A stretch of 64,000 nt of DNA, from assembly GCF_009827445.1 (NCBI RefSeq), contig NZ_WTYI01000001.1, positions 434,001 through 498,000 of the forward strand, read 5' to 3'. A program made the position numbers and the translations under genes. The notes under the pieces are model-generated. The model was not told the origin of the DNA. It made no database searches and was given only the letters and a program-made list of their open reading frames with translations. Of this stretch, positions 27,730 through 36,876 are shown piece by piece. This stretch comes from Qipengyuania aquimaris (GTDB lineage Bacteria; Pseudomonadota; Alphaproteobacteria; Sphingomonadales; Sphingomonadaceae). The number at the start of each line of letters is the position of its first letter. The stretch's first letter is position 1.

Positions 27730-30700
27730 CTATTCCGCGGCCAGAAGTTCTTCCGCGCCGCCTAGGTCGACGCTGACGAGGCGACTGATGCCCTTCTCAA
27801 TCATCGTGACACCGAAAAGGCGATGCATCCGGCTCATCGTCACGGCGTTGTGCGTGACGATCAGGTAACGCGTGTTGGTTTCACGCACCATTGCGTCGAG
27901 CAGGTCGCAGAAGCGGTCGATGTTGGCATCGTCGAGCGGCGCGTCGACTTCGTCGAGCACGCAGATCGGGGCGGGGTTCGTCAGGAACAGCGCGAAGATC
28001 AGCGCGGTGGCGGTCAGCGCCTGCTCCCCGCCTGATAGCAGGGTGAGCGACTGGAGCCGCTTGCCCGGCGGCTGGGCGAAAATCTCGAGGCCGGCTTCGA
28101 GCGGATCGTCGCTGTCGATCAGCGCAAGATGCGCTTCCCCGCCTTCGAACAGGCGCGTGAAGAGACGCTTGAAGTGGTCGTTCACCTGCTCGAACGCCTC
28201 GCGTAGCCGCTCGCGCCCTTCGCGATTAAGGCTGCCGATCGAGCCGCGCAGGCGATTGACGGCCTCGCGCAGTTCTTCCTGCTCGGCCGCGTTCGAACCG
28301 TGCTCGCTCTCGATCTTTTCGAGCTCTTCGGCCGCGACGAGGTTCACGGGCCCGATACGCTCGCGGCTGGCGGTGAGGCGATCCATCTCCTCGCCTTCCT
28401 GGTCCGCCGACTTGACCTCGGATTCCTCGAACTCGAACTTCGCCGGCAGGAGGGGTGGGGGCGACTGGAAGCGTTCGCCCGAAATCCGCGCCATCTCGAT
28501 CCTGCGGCCGTCCTGATTCTCTGCCCGTTCGGACAGGCCGGCACGATTTTCGCGGGCAGCCGCCAGTGCCTCGTTGGCGGAGGCAAAGGCGCGGTCGGCA
28601 TCTGCGGCGAGCTCGTTCGCCTCGGCGACGGCGGCTTCCGCTTTGGCCAATTCGGTGCCGAGGCGTTCTCGGACCTGGTCGCCCTGTTCGATCTCGCGCA
28701 TCAGCCCTTCGGGCTTGGCGGCGAAGACCGCGCGCTCTTCCTCGATCTCTTCGAACCTGCGGGCCATGTCCGAAAGGCGGCGCGTCGCCTCGCCCGAGCG
28801 GGCCTGCCAGTTGGCCATGTCGCTGCGCTGCGCCGCCGTGCGTTCGCGTGCGACGGCAAGCGACTGGTCATGAGCGGCAAGTTCTGCCGCGCGCGCCTGC
28901 AGGGTGGAGCGGGCGGCCTCATTTTTCGCCCGCGCAGCATCGAGCGAGGCGCGACCGGCTTCGGGATCCGGTAGGGCGGCTTGCTTGGCCTGCGCTGCCT
29001 CCAGCTCCGACTGTGCAGCGGAAAGCAATTCGCTGTGTTCGCTTTCGGCGCGTTCCAGCTCTTCCAGCCGAGCGGCAATGCGTTCGCGTGCGGCCTCAGC
29101 CTGGTCGAGGGCGCGCAGCGCTTGCCGTTCCGCATCGGCAGTCGCGGCGAGTTCGCGATCGGCGGCTATCAGGTCCCGTTGCAGTGTACCCAATTCGTCG
29201 CTCGCGCGGGCTTCATCAACCTGCGCGGTCGAAACCGCCGATTGTAGCGCGGGGAGCTGCTGCGCCAGCTCGGCGAAGCGATTGTCCGCTTCCAGCCGGG
29301 CTGCCTCCGCTGCGCCTTCGCCTCGAACGACAAGGCCGTCCCACCGGCGAAGGTGGCCATCGCGGGTGACGAGGCTCTCGCCGGGGGCGAGCGTGCGCCC
29401 GTCGTCGCTGTCCGCGACATGGACGAGCGCGAGCCGCGCGCGCAATTCGTCGGGGCACTGGTCGAGGTGGTCAGCGAGGCTGTCTGCCACCGCTTGCGGG
29501 GCGTCTGCGCCGGTCCAATAGCGCCCTTCCGCCCCTTCGTCCGGCAGGCCAAGCAGCGCCTTGCCGTCGCGGCCCAGAGCGGCTGCTGCCGCCCGTTCAT
29601 AGCCCTTGGCCGCGCGCACGCCGTCGATGGCCTGTTTGCGGCCCGATCGCTTGGCGGCTGCGCGCTCGCGTGCTTCGCGGTCGCGGAGGAGGGCATCGTG
29701 TTCGCGCTGGATGCCGGACAGCTCGGCCTTGGCGGAAGAGAGTGCGCTCGATGCTTCGTCGCGCGATGCCTGAAGCTCGCTCTTGCGGGCCTGCATGGTT
29801 TCGATCGCCGCACGCTTGTCTGCCAGGGACCTGGCTGCCTCCTCGGCGGCGGCCGTGGCGCTTTCAAGCGCGCCATCGACATCTTCTCCGGCGAGCGCCT
29901 GGCGCTGTTCGGTCATGCGGCGGCCTTCCGCCTCGACCCGTTCGAGCCGCATCCGGGCCTGCGAGATTTCGGCCTCGACGACGCGCCATTCGGCCTCGAC
30001 ACCGGCATTATCGGCGGTGGCCTTGGCAAGGGCGAGTTCCGCTGTGCGGCTGGCGCGTTCGGCATCTTCGCTCTGCGCGACGAGAGACGGGCGGCGATCC
30101 TCGTTGGCGGCGAGGTCCTTCTCGCTGTTTGCGAGTTCCTTCTCCAGTCGCGCGAGCGCTTCTGCCGCGTCCTTGGTCATGCGGTCGGCATCACCGCGAT
30201 CTTCTTCCAGCCGCTGTTTCTGGCGGTCGAGGTCGGCAAGGCGCTGTTCGGCAGCCTCGAGCTGGCTGGTGAGGGCGGCCATGCGGTGGCCGTGCGCGCT
30301 CGCATCGTCGCGGCGGTCGGCCTGTTCCTCGCGCGCTTCGGCCAAAGCCTCGGCAGCCGCGCGCTGTGCCTTTTGGGCTTCATCGGCAGCCTTCTGCGCT
30401 TCTGTCACCCGCGCGTCGGCTGCGGCAGCGGCCTTCTTGGCCTCTTCGGCTTCAGAGGCAGCATCACGCCAGCGGGCGAATACCAGCCGCGCCTCTGCGG
30501 TTTTGATCTGGTCGGAAAGTTTCTTGTAGCGTTCCGCCTGCTTTGCCTGCCGCCGCAGGGAGGCGATCTGGCTGTCGAGCCCGGCCATGAGATCTTCGAG
30601 CCGCGCGAGGTTGGTTTCGGTGGAGCGCAGCTTGCTCTCCGCATCCTTGCGACGGACATGGAGGCCCGCGATCCCGGCCGCCTCTTCGAGCATCTGGCGG

Positions 30701-31152
30701 CGTTCGACGGGCTTTGCCGCGATGACCTGCGCGATCTTGCCCTGGCTGACGAGGGCAGGGGAGTGCGCACCGGTGGCGGCATCGGCGAAGGTGAGGGCGA
30801 CGTCCTTGGCGCGCACGTCCTTGCCGTTGACCCGGTACGCGCTGCCGGCCCCGCGTTCGATGCGGCGGATGACCTCCAGTTCGTCGCCATCGTCGCTTTC
30901 GGCGGAGAGCTGGACTTCGGCGAAGTCGCGCGGCGGGCGCGTGGCGGTGCCGGCGAAGATGACGTCCTCCATCCCGCCCGAGCGCATCGACTTTGGCGAG
31001 TTTTCGCCCATCACCCAGCGGATCGCTTCGAGGAGGTTGGATTTACCGCACCCGTTCGGGCCGACCACGCCGGTCAGCCCGGGTTCGATGCGCAGGGTGG
31101 ACGGCTCGACGAAGCTCTTGAAACCGCTCAGTCTGAGCTGTTTTATGAGCAT
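27730..31152 (-). CDS. smc: chromosome segregation protein SMC
   Basis: The protein has 1140 residues. It is a long coiled-coil ATPase that organises and segregates chromosomes together with ScpA/ScpB. Walker A GPNGCGKSN is near 32-40, two Ala/Glu/Arg-rich coiled coils run about 160-500 and 640-950, a short hinge lies between about 520 and 630, the ABC signature LLSGGEQ is near 1038-1044 and Walker B with D-loop VLDEVDAPLDD near 1065. Length and order match bacterial SMC. scpA and scpB are not in the window. Genes for DsbA-like proteins, dciA and mutY lie upstream. Confidence 0.96.
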   Translation of the reverse strand: MLIKQLRLSGFKSFVEPSTLRIEPGLTGVVGPNGCGKSNLLEAIRWVMGENSPKSMRSGGMEDVIFAGTATRPPRDFAEVQLSAESDDGDELEVIRRIERGAGSAYRVNGKDVRAKDVALTFADAATGAHSPALVSQGKIAQVIAAKPVERRQMLEEAAGIAGLHVRRKDAESKLRSTETNLARLEDLMAGLDSQIASLRRQAKQAERYKKLSDQIKTAEARLVFARWRDAASEAEEAKKAAAAADARVTEAQKAADEAQKAQRAAAEALAEAREEQADRRDDASAHGHRMAALTSQLEAAEQRLADLDRQKQRLEEDRGDADRMTKDAAEALARLEKELANSEKDLAANEDRRPSLVAQSEDAERASRTAELALAKATADNAGVEAEWRVVEAEISQARMRLERVEAEGRRMTEQRQALAGEDVDGALESATAAAEEAARSLADKRAAIETMQARKSELQASRDEASSALSSAKAELSGIQREHDALLRDREARERAAAKRSGRKQAIDGVRAAKGYERAAAAALGRDGKALLGLPDEGAEGRYWTGADAPQAVADSLADHLDQCPDELRARLALVHVADSDDGRTLAPGESLVTRDGHLRRWDGLVVRGEGAAEAARLEADNRFAELAQQLPALQSAVSTAQVDEARASDELGTLQRDLIAADRELAATADAERQALRALDQAEAARERIAARLEELERAESEHSELLSAAQSELEAAQAKQAALPDPEAGRASLDAARAKNEAARSTLQARAAELAAHDQSLAVARERTAAQRSDMANWQARSGEATRRLSDMARRFEEIEEERAVFAAKPEGLMREIEQGDQVRERLGTELAKAEAAVAEANELAADADRAFASANEALAAARENRAGLSERAENQDGRRIEMARISGERFQSPPPLLPAKFEFEESEVKSADQEGEEMDRLTASRERIGPVNLVAAEELEKIESEHGSNAAEQEELREAVNRLRGSIGSLNREGRERLREAFEQVNDHFKRLFTRLFEGGEAHLALIDSDDPLEAGLEIFAQPPGKRLQSLTLLSGGEQALTATALIFALFLTNPAPICVLDEVDAPLDDANIDRFCDLLDAMVRETNTRYLIVTHNAVTMSRMHRLFGVTMIEKGISRLVSVDLGGAEELLAAE

Positions 31153-31182
31153 CGTCGCCGTGTCCCCCCTCTAGCCCCGGCC

Positions 31183-31929
31183 TTACCTGGCGCCGGCGCG
31201 TTGCAGGATTGGCTCGATCTGCGCCCACTGGTTCCCGTCGAGCCGCTGGCCGTTGAGGAAGAAGGTGGGCGTGCCGGTGACGTTCAGTTCATCGGCGGCA
31301 GTGCGCGATGTGGTCGCGATCGTCTCGATCGCTTGCGCATCGGTCAGGCAGGTGCGGGCCTGGTCTGCGGACAGGCCGCGTGCCGCGAAGAAATCGATAA
31401 GGCCGGCTGCCTGGGCGAGCTGGAGAAAGCGCTGTTCCGGAGCTGCCTGCATGGCACCTTCGTACGCGGCGGGGTTCGCCTGTAGCGTTTCGCCGAAAGT
31501 TCCGAGCGAAGCCCAGGCCTGGTCGGACAGGGCATGGAAGCTTTCCGGAGCGCCGCATTGCGCAAGCGTCGAAATCGTCACGTCGAGCGGATCGCGCAGC
31601 AGCGGACGGATTTCATAGCTCACCACGCCGGTATCGACGTAATCCTGCTGCAGCGGTGCCGAGCCGTTTTCCGCGAAGTAGGCGCACGCGCCGCAGGTGT
31701 GGCTGGCAAATTCCACCAGCTTCAGCGGCGCATCGGGATTACCGATAACGAATCCGCCATTGTCGGTCTTGCTGGCTACTTCAAGCCAGCTCGTGCCTTC
31801 TGGTGCGGGGATCGCAGCAATCGCATCACCTTCGAGCGAACCGGCGCCGGCCTCGTCCGATGTATCGCCACACGCTGCAAGCGTAAGGGCGAATGGTGCA
31901 AGAACGGCAAGGCGCAAACTGGTTTTCAT
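31183..31929 (-). CDS. DsbA-like thioredoxin-fold lipoprotein
   Basis: The protein has 248 residues. The lipobox Leu-Ala-Ala-Cys at Cys20 makes it a lipoprotein. The DSBA-like thioredoxin fold has LVEFASHTCGACAYF with the CGAC active site (Cys79, Cys82) and the cis-Pro loop TGTPTFFLNG near 218. It should act in periplasmic disulfide exchange. It is a paralogue of the next gene upstream; the two share LVEF...TC..C and GTPTF...DAHDW/DGNQW ends. Thirty nt separate it from smc, so all may be co-transcribed. Confidence 0.88.
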   Translation of the reverse strand: MKTSLRLAVLAPFALTLAACGDTSDEAGAGSLEGDAIAAIPAPEGTSWLEVASKTDNGGFVIGNPDAPLKLVEFASHTCGACAYFAENGSAPLQQDYVDTGVVSYEIRPLLRDPLDVTISTLAQCGAPESFHALSDQAWASLGTFGETLQANPAAYEGAMQAAPEQRFLQLAQAAGLIDFFAARGLSADQARTCLTDAQAIETIATTSRTAADELNVTGTPTFFLNGQRLDGNQWAQIEPILQRAGAR

Positions 31930-32043
31930 CGGAATCCTCTCTGGTGGGCAGGTAGGCTAAGCCAGGGTTTGTGCCGGGTGAAGCGCTGTAGAGGCGGTGT
32001 CCACAGGGCTGTCCCCGACAAATGCAACCATGAAGTTGCAGAG

Positions 32044-32772
32044 CTACTTCTTGTAGAGCGCGTCGAGATAGGGCTGGAGGCGAGGCCAGTCATGCGCATC
32101 GAGCGTCTCGCCGCCCATGATGAAGGTCGGCGTTCCTCTTAGCCCGTACTTTGCGACATCTGCCTGGCTTTGCGCCGCAATGGCCCGTGCCCTGTTCTCA
32201 TCCTTGAGGCAGTCGTCGAGTGCTATGCGCGAGTATCCGCGGGTTTCCATGATCTCGTAAAAGTCGAGATCGCTGGCAATCGCTTGAGAGCGGGCTGCAA
32301 AGCTGCCGAAATTCCAGCGGGCCATTTGCGCCTGGGTCATGCTTCGCGCCTTCGCCATCCAGTCGGGGTACTTCATCAGCAATGCGGTGTGGTTCGCGAA
32401 GAACTTGTCAGGCGCACCGCATTGCGCCGCAAGGGCAGCGGTCAGATCGACCGGATCGCGGATCAGGTGGCGCACTTCGTAAGAGACTTTGCCGCTCGGC
32501 ACGTAGAGCAGCTTGATCGCGCTTTCGCCGGTTTTCGTGAACTCTGCACAGTGCGAACAGGTGTAGCTCATGAACTCGACCAGCCGCGCTTCGGCATCGG
32601 GATTGCCGAGAACATGGCCGCCGTCGACTTCGTTGATGACCGTATTCCAGTTTCCGCGCGGTTTGCTGTTCGGAAGGTCCTGGGCAGCGGCGGGAAGCGA
32701 AGCAAATGCGGCAGCGGCGGCGAGGGCGCTCGCGGCGAATTTGGCAAGGGTTTTCACGTCAGTCGGTTCCAT
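32044..32772 (-). CDS. periplasmic DsbA-like thiol:disulfide interchange protein
   Basis: About 242 residues. A signal peptide ends near AAAQ (residue 31), so it is soluble in the periplasm, unlike its lipoprotein neighbour. The active site is CSHC (Cys72, Cys75) in LVEFMSYTCSHCAEF and the cis-Pro loop is GTPTFIMGG near 219. The start is uncertain: ATG at 32772 overlaps the end of dciA by 14 nt; a GTG at 32757, just past the dciA stop, is also good. The longer frame upstream is a shadow of dciA. Confidence 0.87.
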   Translation of the reverse strand: MEPTDVKTLAKFAASALAAAAAFASLPAAAQDLPNSKPRGNWNTVINEVDGGHVLGNPDAEARLVEFMSYTCSHCAEFTKTGESAIKLLYVPSGKVSYEVRHLIRDPVDLTAALAAQCGAPDKFFANHTALLMKYPDWMAKARSMTQAQMARWNFGSFAARSQAIASDLDFYEIMETRGYSRIALDDCLKDENRARAIAAQSQADVAKYGLRGTPTFIMGGETLDAHDWPRLQPYLDALYKK

Positions 32773-33346
32773 CTTCTTCTTGCGATCCGAGCCCGCGCGC
32801 CAGCGATTCCAGCACGGCACGCAGTTCAGGATCCCCGATATCGCGCAAACTGTCGCCGAGTTCCATCGGTATCGGCTTGAGCGAAGGCGGGGCTTTCGCC
32901 TTCTGCTTTGCCTCGGGCGGCTTAACCGCACCTTGCCGGAGCTTGATCCGCGCCACTGCCTTATAGCCGAAGAAGCGGTTCACCCGGTCGATGATCTCGG
33001 GCAGGACCTGCTGGATCAACGGGGCATGGGCGGGTTTGACGACCAGTTCCAGAATGCCTTCGGATTTCTCGCCCGGCGGGAAACGGATCATTTCCGGCGT
33101 GCAGACCTGCGAATGCGTATCGCCGACTATCTCCGGCCAGCGGCTCACGATGGACGATTGGACGAAGCCGAAGCGCCGGAAAGCGGGCCGCCCGATCTGC
33201 GGCATGAGATCGGAGATAGCCTTGGCCTGGCCGCCCCGTGGCCGTTCGTACGGCTTTCCCGCCTTGCCCTTGCCGGACGGTTTCTTCGGCTGGACCGGCT
33301 TATTCGGGGATTTGGGCTTGTCGCTTTCCATTAGGCCCGCGCTCAT
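32759..33346 (-). CDS. dciA: DUF721 protein, DciA-like helicase loader
   Basis: About 195 residues. A basic Lys/Pro-rich N-terminus (to about 45) precedes the DUF721 domain with IVSRWPEIVGDTHSQVCTPEMIRF and LVVKPAHAPLIQQVLPEIIDRVNRFFGYKAVARIKL. DciA proteins load or activate the replicative helicase DnaB in bacteria without DnaC. In-frame ATGs at 33346 and 33331 both fit and neither has a clear Shine-Dalgarno; the gene is divergent from mutY, whose start is only 15 nt away. Confidence 0.83.
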   Translation of the reverse strand: MSAGLMESDKPKSPNKPVQPKKPSGKGKAGKPYERPRGGQAKAISDLMPQIGRPAFRRFGFVQSSIVSRWPEIVGDTHSQVCTPEMIRFPPGEKSEGILELVVKPAHAPLIQQVLPEIIDRVNRFFGYKAVARIKLRQGAVKPPEAKQKAKAPPSLKPIPMELGDSLRDIGDPELRAVLESLARGLGSQEEDGTD

Positions 33347-33360
33347 GCCATAGGCTGCGC

Positions 33361-34380
33361 GTGGCCGCCAGCATCTCCGACACACTTCTCGCATGGTATG
33401 ACACGCACGCCCGCGACCTGCCGTGGCGTGCGCGCCCCGGTGCGCCGCCGACCGACCCCTATCGGGTCTGGCTTTCCGAAGTGATGTTGCAACAGACGAC
33501 GGTTGCCGCGGTGAAGCCCTATTTCCAAGCTTTCACCGAGCGCTGGCCAACGGTTCGGGATTTGGCGGCGGCACCGGAAGAAGACGTCATGGCGGCGTGG
33601 GCAGGGCTTGGCTATTATTCGCGTGCGAGAAACCTCGTGAAGGCATCGCGCGCCGTCGCCGCCATGGGCGGCTTCCCAAGTTCCGAGACCGAGTTGCGCG
33701 ACCTGCCCGGCCTCGGTGCCTACACGGCTGCCGCCGTCGCCGCGATTGCGTTCGGGAAGCGTGCGGTGGTCGTAGATGCCAATGTCGAGAGAGTGGTTTC
33801 ACGGCTCTTCGCGATCGAGGAGCCGTTGCCGTCCTCCCGCAAGATCATTCGCGAGCGAACTGACGAGATCACACCTGAAAACCGGGCGGGTGATTTTGCC
33901 CAGGCGATGATGGATCTCGGTGCGACGATCTGCACGTCGCGCGATCCGAAGTGCCTGCTGTGTCCACTATCGGCGTCGTGTGAGGGCCGGAAAAACGGCG
34001 ATCCGGCGCGCTATCCGGTCAAGGCACCGAAGAAGGCCAAGCCCGTCAGGAAGGGGCAGGCTTACTGGATCACGAGAGAGGATCATGTCTGGCTTGTGCG
34101 CCGTGTTGGAACGGGAATGCTTGGCGGAATGCGCGCGCTTCCCGATGACGGATGGTCGGCGAAGGGCGACGGGCACAAGAATGCTCCGACCGCTGGCCCG
34201 TGGCGCGATCTGGGGCTTGTCCGGCACACCTTCACACATTTCGCGCTGGAACTGGCGGTGTGCGAAACGCAAGCGACCTCCGACCCCCTGGATGAAGGGG
34301 AATGGTGGCCGCTCGACAGGCTCGACGAAGCGGGATTGCCGACGCTGTTTGCAAAGGCGGCGCGGCTGGCGCTTGCCTAG
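33361..34380 (+). CDS. mutY: A/G-specific adenine glycosylase
   Basis: The protein has 339 residues from a GTG start. It removes A mispaired with 8-oxoguanine. WLSEVMLQQTTV near 38, HhH LPGLGAYTAAAVAAIAFG near 116, the catalytic Asp in VVVDANVERVVSRL near 140, and the 4Fe-4S cluster C-x6-C-x2-C-x5-C beginning CTSRDPKC near 193 are complete. The C-terminal NUDIX-like 8-oxoG recognition domain follows, with LVRRVGTGMLGGMRALP near 245. It overlaps the stop of a small opposing membrane-protein gene. Confidence 0.95.
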   Translation: MAASISDTLLAWYDTHARDLPWRARPGAPPTDPYRVWLSEVMLQQTTVAAVKPYFQAFTERWPTVRDLAAAPEEDVMAAWAGLGYYSRARNLVKASRAVAAMGGFPSSETELRDLPGLGAYTAAAVAAIAFGKRAVVVDANVERVVSRLFAIEEPLPSSRKIIRERTDEITPENRAGDFAQAMMDLGATICTSRDPKCLLCPLSASCEGRKNGDPARYPVKAPKKAKPVRKGQAYWITREDHVWLVRRVGTGMLGGMRALPDDGWSAKGDGHKNAPTAGPWRDLGLVRHTFTHFALELAVCETQATSDPLDEGEWWPLDRLDEAGLPTLFAKAARLALA

Positions 34381-34598
34381 ATAATGCCGCCGCCCAGCGT
34401 CAGGCGCAGGGCCGCGATCAGCAGCACGATGATGTTGAAGTTGCGGCCCAAATTGCTCGACGAGAGCTGGCCGACGATGATGCCGATTACGATCAGCGGC
34501 AATGCGAGCCAGTTGGCCCAGCCCAGCAAGGGAATGGTGGCCGGGATGACAATGACGAGCGAGACGATTCCGAACAGGAATGAGAGAAGGTTCAGCAT
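34377..34598 (-). CDS. small membrane protein with operator-like repeat at its start
   Basis: The protein has 73 residues and two hydrophobic segments (about 3-45 in two halves, and 55-70) separated by QLSSSNLGRNF. No known family. A TATA-like TATAGG on the minus strand ends 4 nt before the ATG, suggesting a leaderless mRNA, and a TCCTA/TAGGA inverted repeat like those at the S24-family repressor promoter overlaps it. An upstream extension to 34664 is possible but would pass through that repeat. Confidence 0.65.
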   Translation of the reverse strand: MLNLLSFLFGIVSLVIVIPATIPLLGWANWLALPLIVIGIIVGQLSSSNLGRNFNIIVLLIAALRLTLGGGII

Positions 34599-34599
34599 G

Positions 34600-34619
34600 T
34601 GTCCTATATGGGTAGGACA
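34600..34619 (-). promoter_or_regulatory. inverted repeat resembling the S24-repressor operators
   Basis: TGTCCTA and TAGGACA, 7-bp arms around a 6-nt spacer, 2 nt upstream of the small membrane-protein start. The core TCCTA-N6-TAGGA equals the first repeat at 20704-20719. On the minus strand it contains TATAGG as a -10 element, so a bound repressor would block the promoter. Confidence 0.5.
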
Positions 34620-34708
34620 CTGGCACAATTCAAGAGTTTCAATTCGCAATTGACCGTTCAGCATCGCTTCCGCACAAAAGGCGCGAAAAGAACTTCGAGA
34701 GGATTCCC

Positions 34709-36013
34709 ATGGCCTACCGCAATTTCGACGATGCCCAGCTTTCGCGCCGTTCGCTGCTGAGGGGCGGGGCGTGGCTGACCGCCGGTGCAGCCATTTCGGG
34801 CCTGCCGGGCGGCAGCCTGGCGCTGGCGCACAGCAAATCGGCGGACTGGCCCATGGTCTCCAAGCTGGTCGACAAGTATGTCTCCGAAGGCAAGGTCGCC
34901 AACATGGCGGCTGCGCTGGGCTGGGGTGACCGCGATCCCCTCCTCATTGCGCAAGGCACGCTGGCGATCGGCGGCGCAACGCCCGCGGACATGGACAGCC
35001 TCTATCGCATCTATTCGATGACCAAGCCGGTCACCGGCATGGCGACCATGATGCTCATCGACGAGGGCAAGCTCGGTCTCGACCAGCCGCTGGCCGAAAC
35101 GCTGCCCGCATTCTCCAAGATGATGGTGCAAAAGACCTATGACGGTTCGGTCACCGATCTCGTCCCGGCAGAGCGCCCGATCACGATCCGCCACCTCCTG
35201 ACGCATACGGCGGGCCTTGGCTATTCGATCATCCAGAAGGGCCCGATCCGCGAACAATATGTGAAATACGGCGTCGTGCCCGGCCAGGTGACGCGCCTGC
35301 CGATCCCGGGCCTCGGCCGCGAGGAAGCGATCCGCGGCCTCGACAAGTTCGCCAACAATCTCGCCCAGCTCCCGCTGGTCCTGCAGCCGGGCAGCAAATG
35401 GAGCTATTCGGTCAGCCTCGACCTGCTAGGCCGCGTGATCGAAGTCGCCAGCGGCATGAGCTTCGACGAATATTTGCGCACGCAGATTTTCGAGCCGGCT
35501 GGCATGAACAGCACGTTCTTCCGCGTTCCGAAGAGCGAAGTGCCGCGCCTCACCACCAATTACGGCATCATGGGGGGCACACCGCTGCCGCTCGATCCCG
35601 CAGGCGCGTCGATCTATCTCGACGATCCGGCATTCCCGTTCGGCGGGGCGGGGCTGGTTTCCAGCCCGCGCGATTACGACCGCTTCCTCAAGATGCTGCT
35701 CGGCTATGGCGAAATCGACGGCAAGCGCGTGATGAGCGAAGCTGCGGTCAAGCTCGGCACCTCGAACCTGCTGCCGGAAACCGCCGTCACAGAGGGCACC
35801 TGGGTTGAAGGGCAGGGCTTTGGCGCGGGCGGCCGCGTTTCGGACGGCTCATTTGGCTGGGGCGGCGCTGCCGGAACGGTGGCTTTCGTCAATTACCCGG
35901 CGAAGCTGCGGGCAAGCCTCTACACCCAGTACATGCCGTCCGAAGCCTATCCGATCCATGAAGGCTTCCCCAACGCCGTACAGGCCGACCTTGCAGCCAT
36001 GATGGGCGCGTAA
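34709..36013 (+). CDS. Tat-exported serine hydrolase of the class C beta-lactamase/EstB family
   Basis: The protein has 434 residues. A twin-arginine signal (SRRSLLRGG near 12-20) followed by a hydrophobic stretch indicates export in the folded state. The catalytic SMTK (Ser103, Lys106) and Tyr233 in KWSYSVSLDLLG are present; the third motif region has GWGGAAGTVAF near 385, with WGG as in EstB-like esterases rather than KTG. It is most likely an esterase or D-aminopeptidase-like enzyme, not an antibiotic beta-lactamase. nudC follows after 5 nt. Confidence 0.88.
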   Translation: MAYRNFDDAQLSRRSLLRGGAWLTAGAAISGLPGGSLALAHSKSADWPMVSKLVDKYVSEGKVANMAAALGWGDRDPLLIAQGTLAIGGATPADMDSLYRIYSMTKPVTGMATMMLIDEGKLGLDQPLAETLPAFSKMMVQKTYDGSVTDLVPAERPITIRHLLTHTAGLGYSIIQKGPIREQYVKYGVVPGQVTRLPIPGLGREEAIRGLDKFANNLAQLPLVLQPGSKWSYSVSLDLLGRVIEVASGMSFDEYLRTQIFEPAGMNSTFFRVPKSEVPRLTTNYGIMGGTPLPLDPAGASIYLDDPAFPFGGAGLVSSPRDYDRFLKMLLGYGEIDGKRVMSEAAVKLGTSNLLPETAVTEGTWVEGQGFGAGGRVSDGSFGWGGAAGTVAFVNYPAKLRASLYTQYMPSEAYPIHEGFPNAVQADLAAMMGA

Positions 36014-36018
36014 GCGTC

Positions 36019-36876
36019 GTGCTTTCCTTTTCCGGATCGCGCCTTGATCGCGCCGACCATGTCCGCGCCGATCCGGAGCGGCTGGCCGGCTACATGAACT
36101 GGAAGGCTCGCCTGCTCGCACTCGACGGATTGATGCCGTCGATGGACGAAGCAGGGCGCCTCGGCTGGGGCACGCTGGCAGACGCAGGAGAAGATGCGGA
36201 GCTGGTGTTCCTCGGTCTCGACGAGGGCAAGGCCTGCTTTGCAGCCGTCCCGCCGCGTGGCGACGCCAGTCCGCGTATGGCGAATCCGCAGCTCTGGTCG
36301 CTGATGGCGAATCTGCAGCCCGACGATCTTGCGCTCTATGGCGGCGCACGCAGCATCGTCGACTGGCATGCGCGCCACCGGTTCTGCGCCCAGTGCGGTG
36401 GCGATACGAAGCTGGCCAAGGGCGGCTGGCAGCGCGATTGCACCGCGTGCGGGGCAAGCCATTTCCCGCGCACGGACCCGGTCACGATCATGCTGGTCGA
36501 ATATGACGGCAAGCTGATGCTCGGCCGCGGACTGGGCTGGCCGGAAGGAAGCTTTTCCGCACTCGCAGGCTTCGTCGAACCGGGCGAAAGCATCGAGGAA
36601 GGCGTCGCGCGCGAAGTGTTCGAGGAAAGCGGCGTGCGCGTACGCGACGTGACTTATGTCGCCAGCCAGCCGTGGCCGTTCCCCAGCCAGCTGATGATCG
36701 GGTGTCACAGCCATGCCGATGACGACGCACTGACCATCGACGAAACCGAGATGGCGGAAATCAACTGGTACACGCGCGACGAGGTGAAAGCCTCGCTGGC
36801 AGGCGATGGTCGCTTCCGCGCACCGCCACCCCATGCCATCGCGCATCACCTCATGCATTGGTGGATCCACAAATGA
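36019..36876 (+). CDS. nudC: NAD(+) diphosphatase / RNA decapping NudC
   Basis: The protein has 285 residues from a GTG start. It hydrolyses NADH and removes NAD caps from RNA. The zinc ribbon CAQCG...CTAC is near 120-142, the Nudix box GFVEPGESIEEGVAREVFEESGV near 178-200 has the REVxEE core, and ASQPWPFPSQLM near 214 is the motif specific to NudC. It sits between the serine hydrolase (5 nt upstream) and a FrnE-like gene overlapping its stop by ATGA. Confidence 0.95.
   Translation: MLSFSGSRLDRADHVRADPERLAGYMNWKARLLALDGLMPSMDEAGRLGWGTLADAGEDAELVFLGLDEGKACFAAVPPRGDASPRMANPQLWSLMANLQPDDLALYGGARSIVDWHARHRFCAQCGGDTKLAKGGWQRDCTACGASHFPRTDPVTIMLVEYDGKLMLGRGLGWPEGSFSALAGFVEPGESIEEGVAREVFEESGVRVRDVTYVASQPWPFPSQLMIGCHSHADDDALTIDETEMAEINWYTRDEVKASLAGDGRFRAPPPHAIAHHLMHWWIHK

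Noticed and set aside
29353..31485. Long open frame (about 710 codons) antisense to smc
   Set aside because: It mirrors the codon pattern of the coiled-coil gene in a GC-rich genome, and has no domain or ribosome-binding site. smc itself is certain.
34709..36013. Antibiotic-resistance beta-lactamase
   Set aside because: SxxK and Tyr are present, but the third motif is WGG, as in EstB-type esterases; nothing points to antibiotic hydrolysis.
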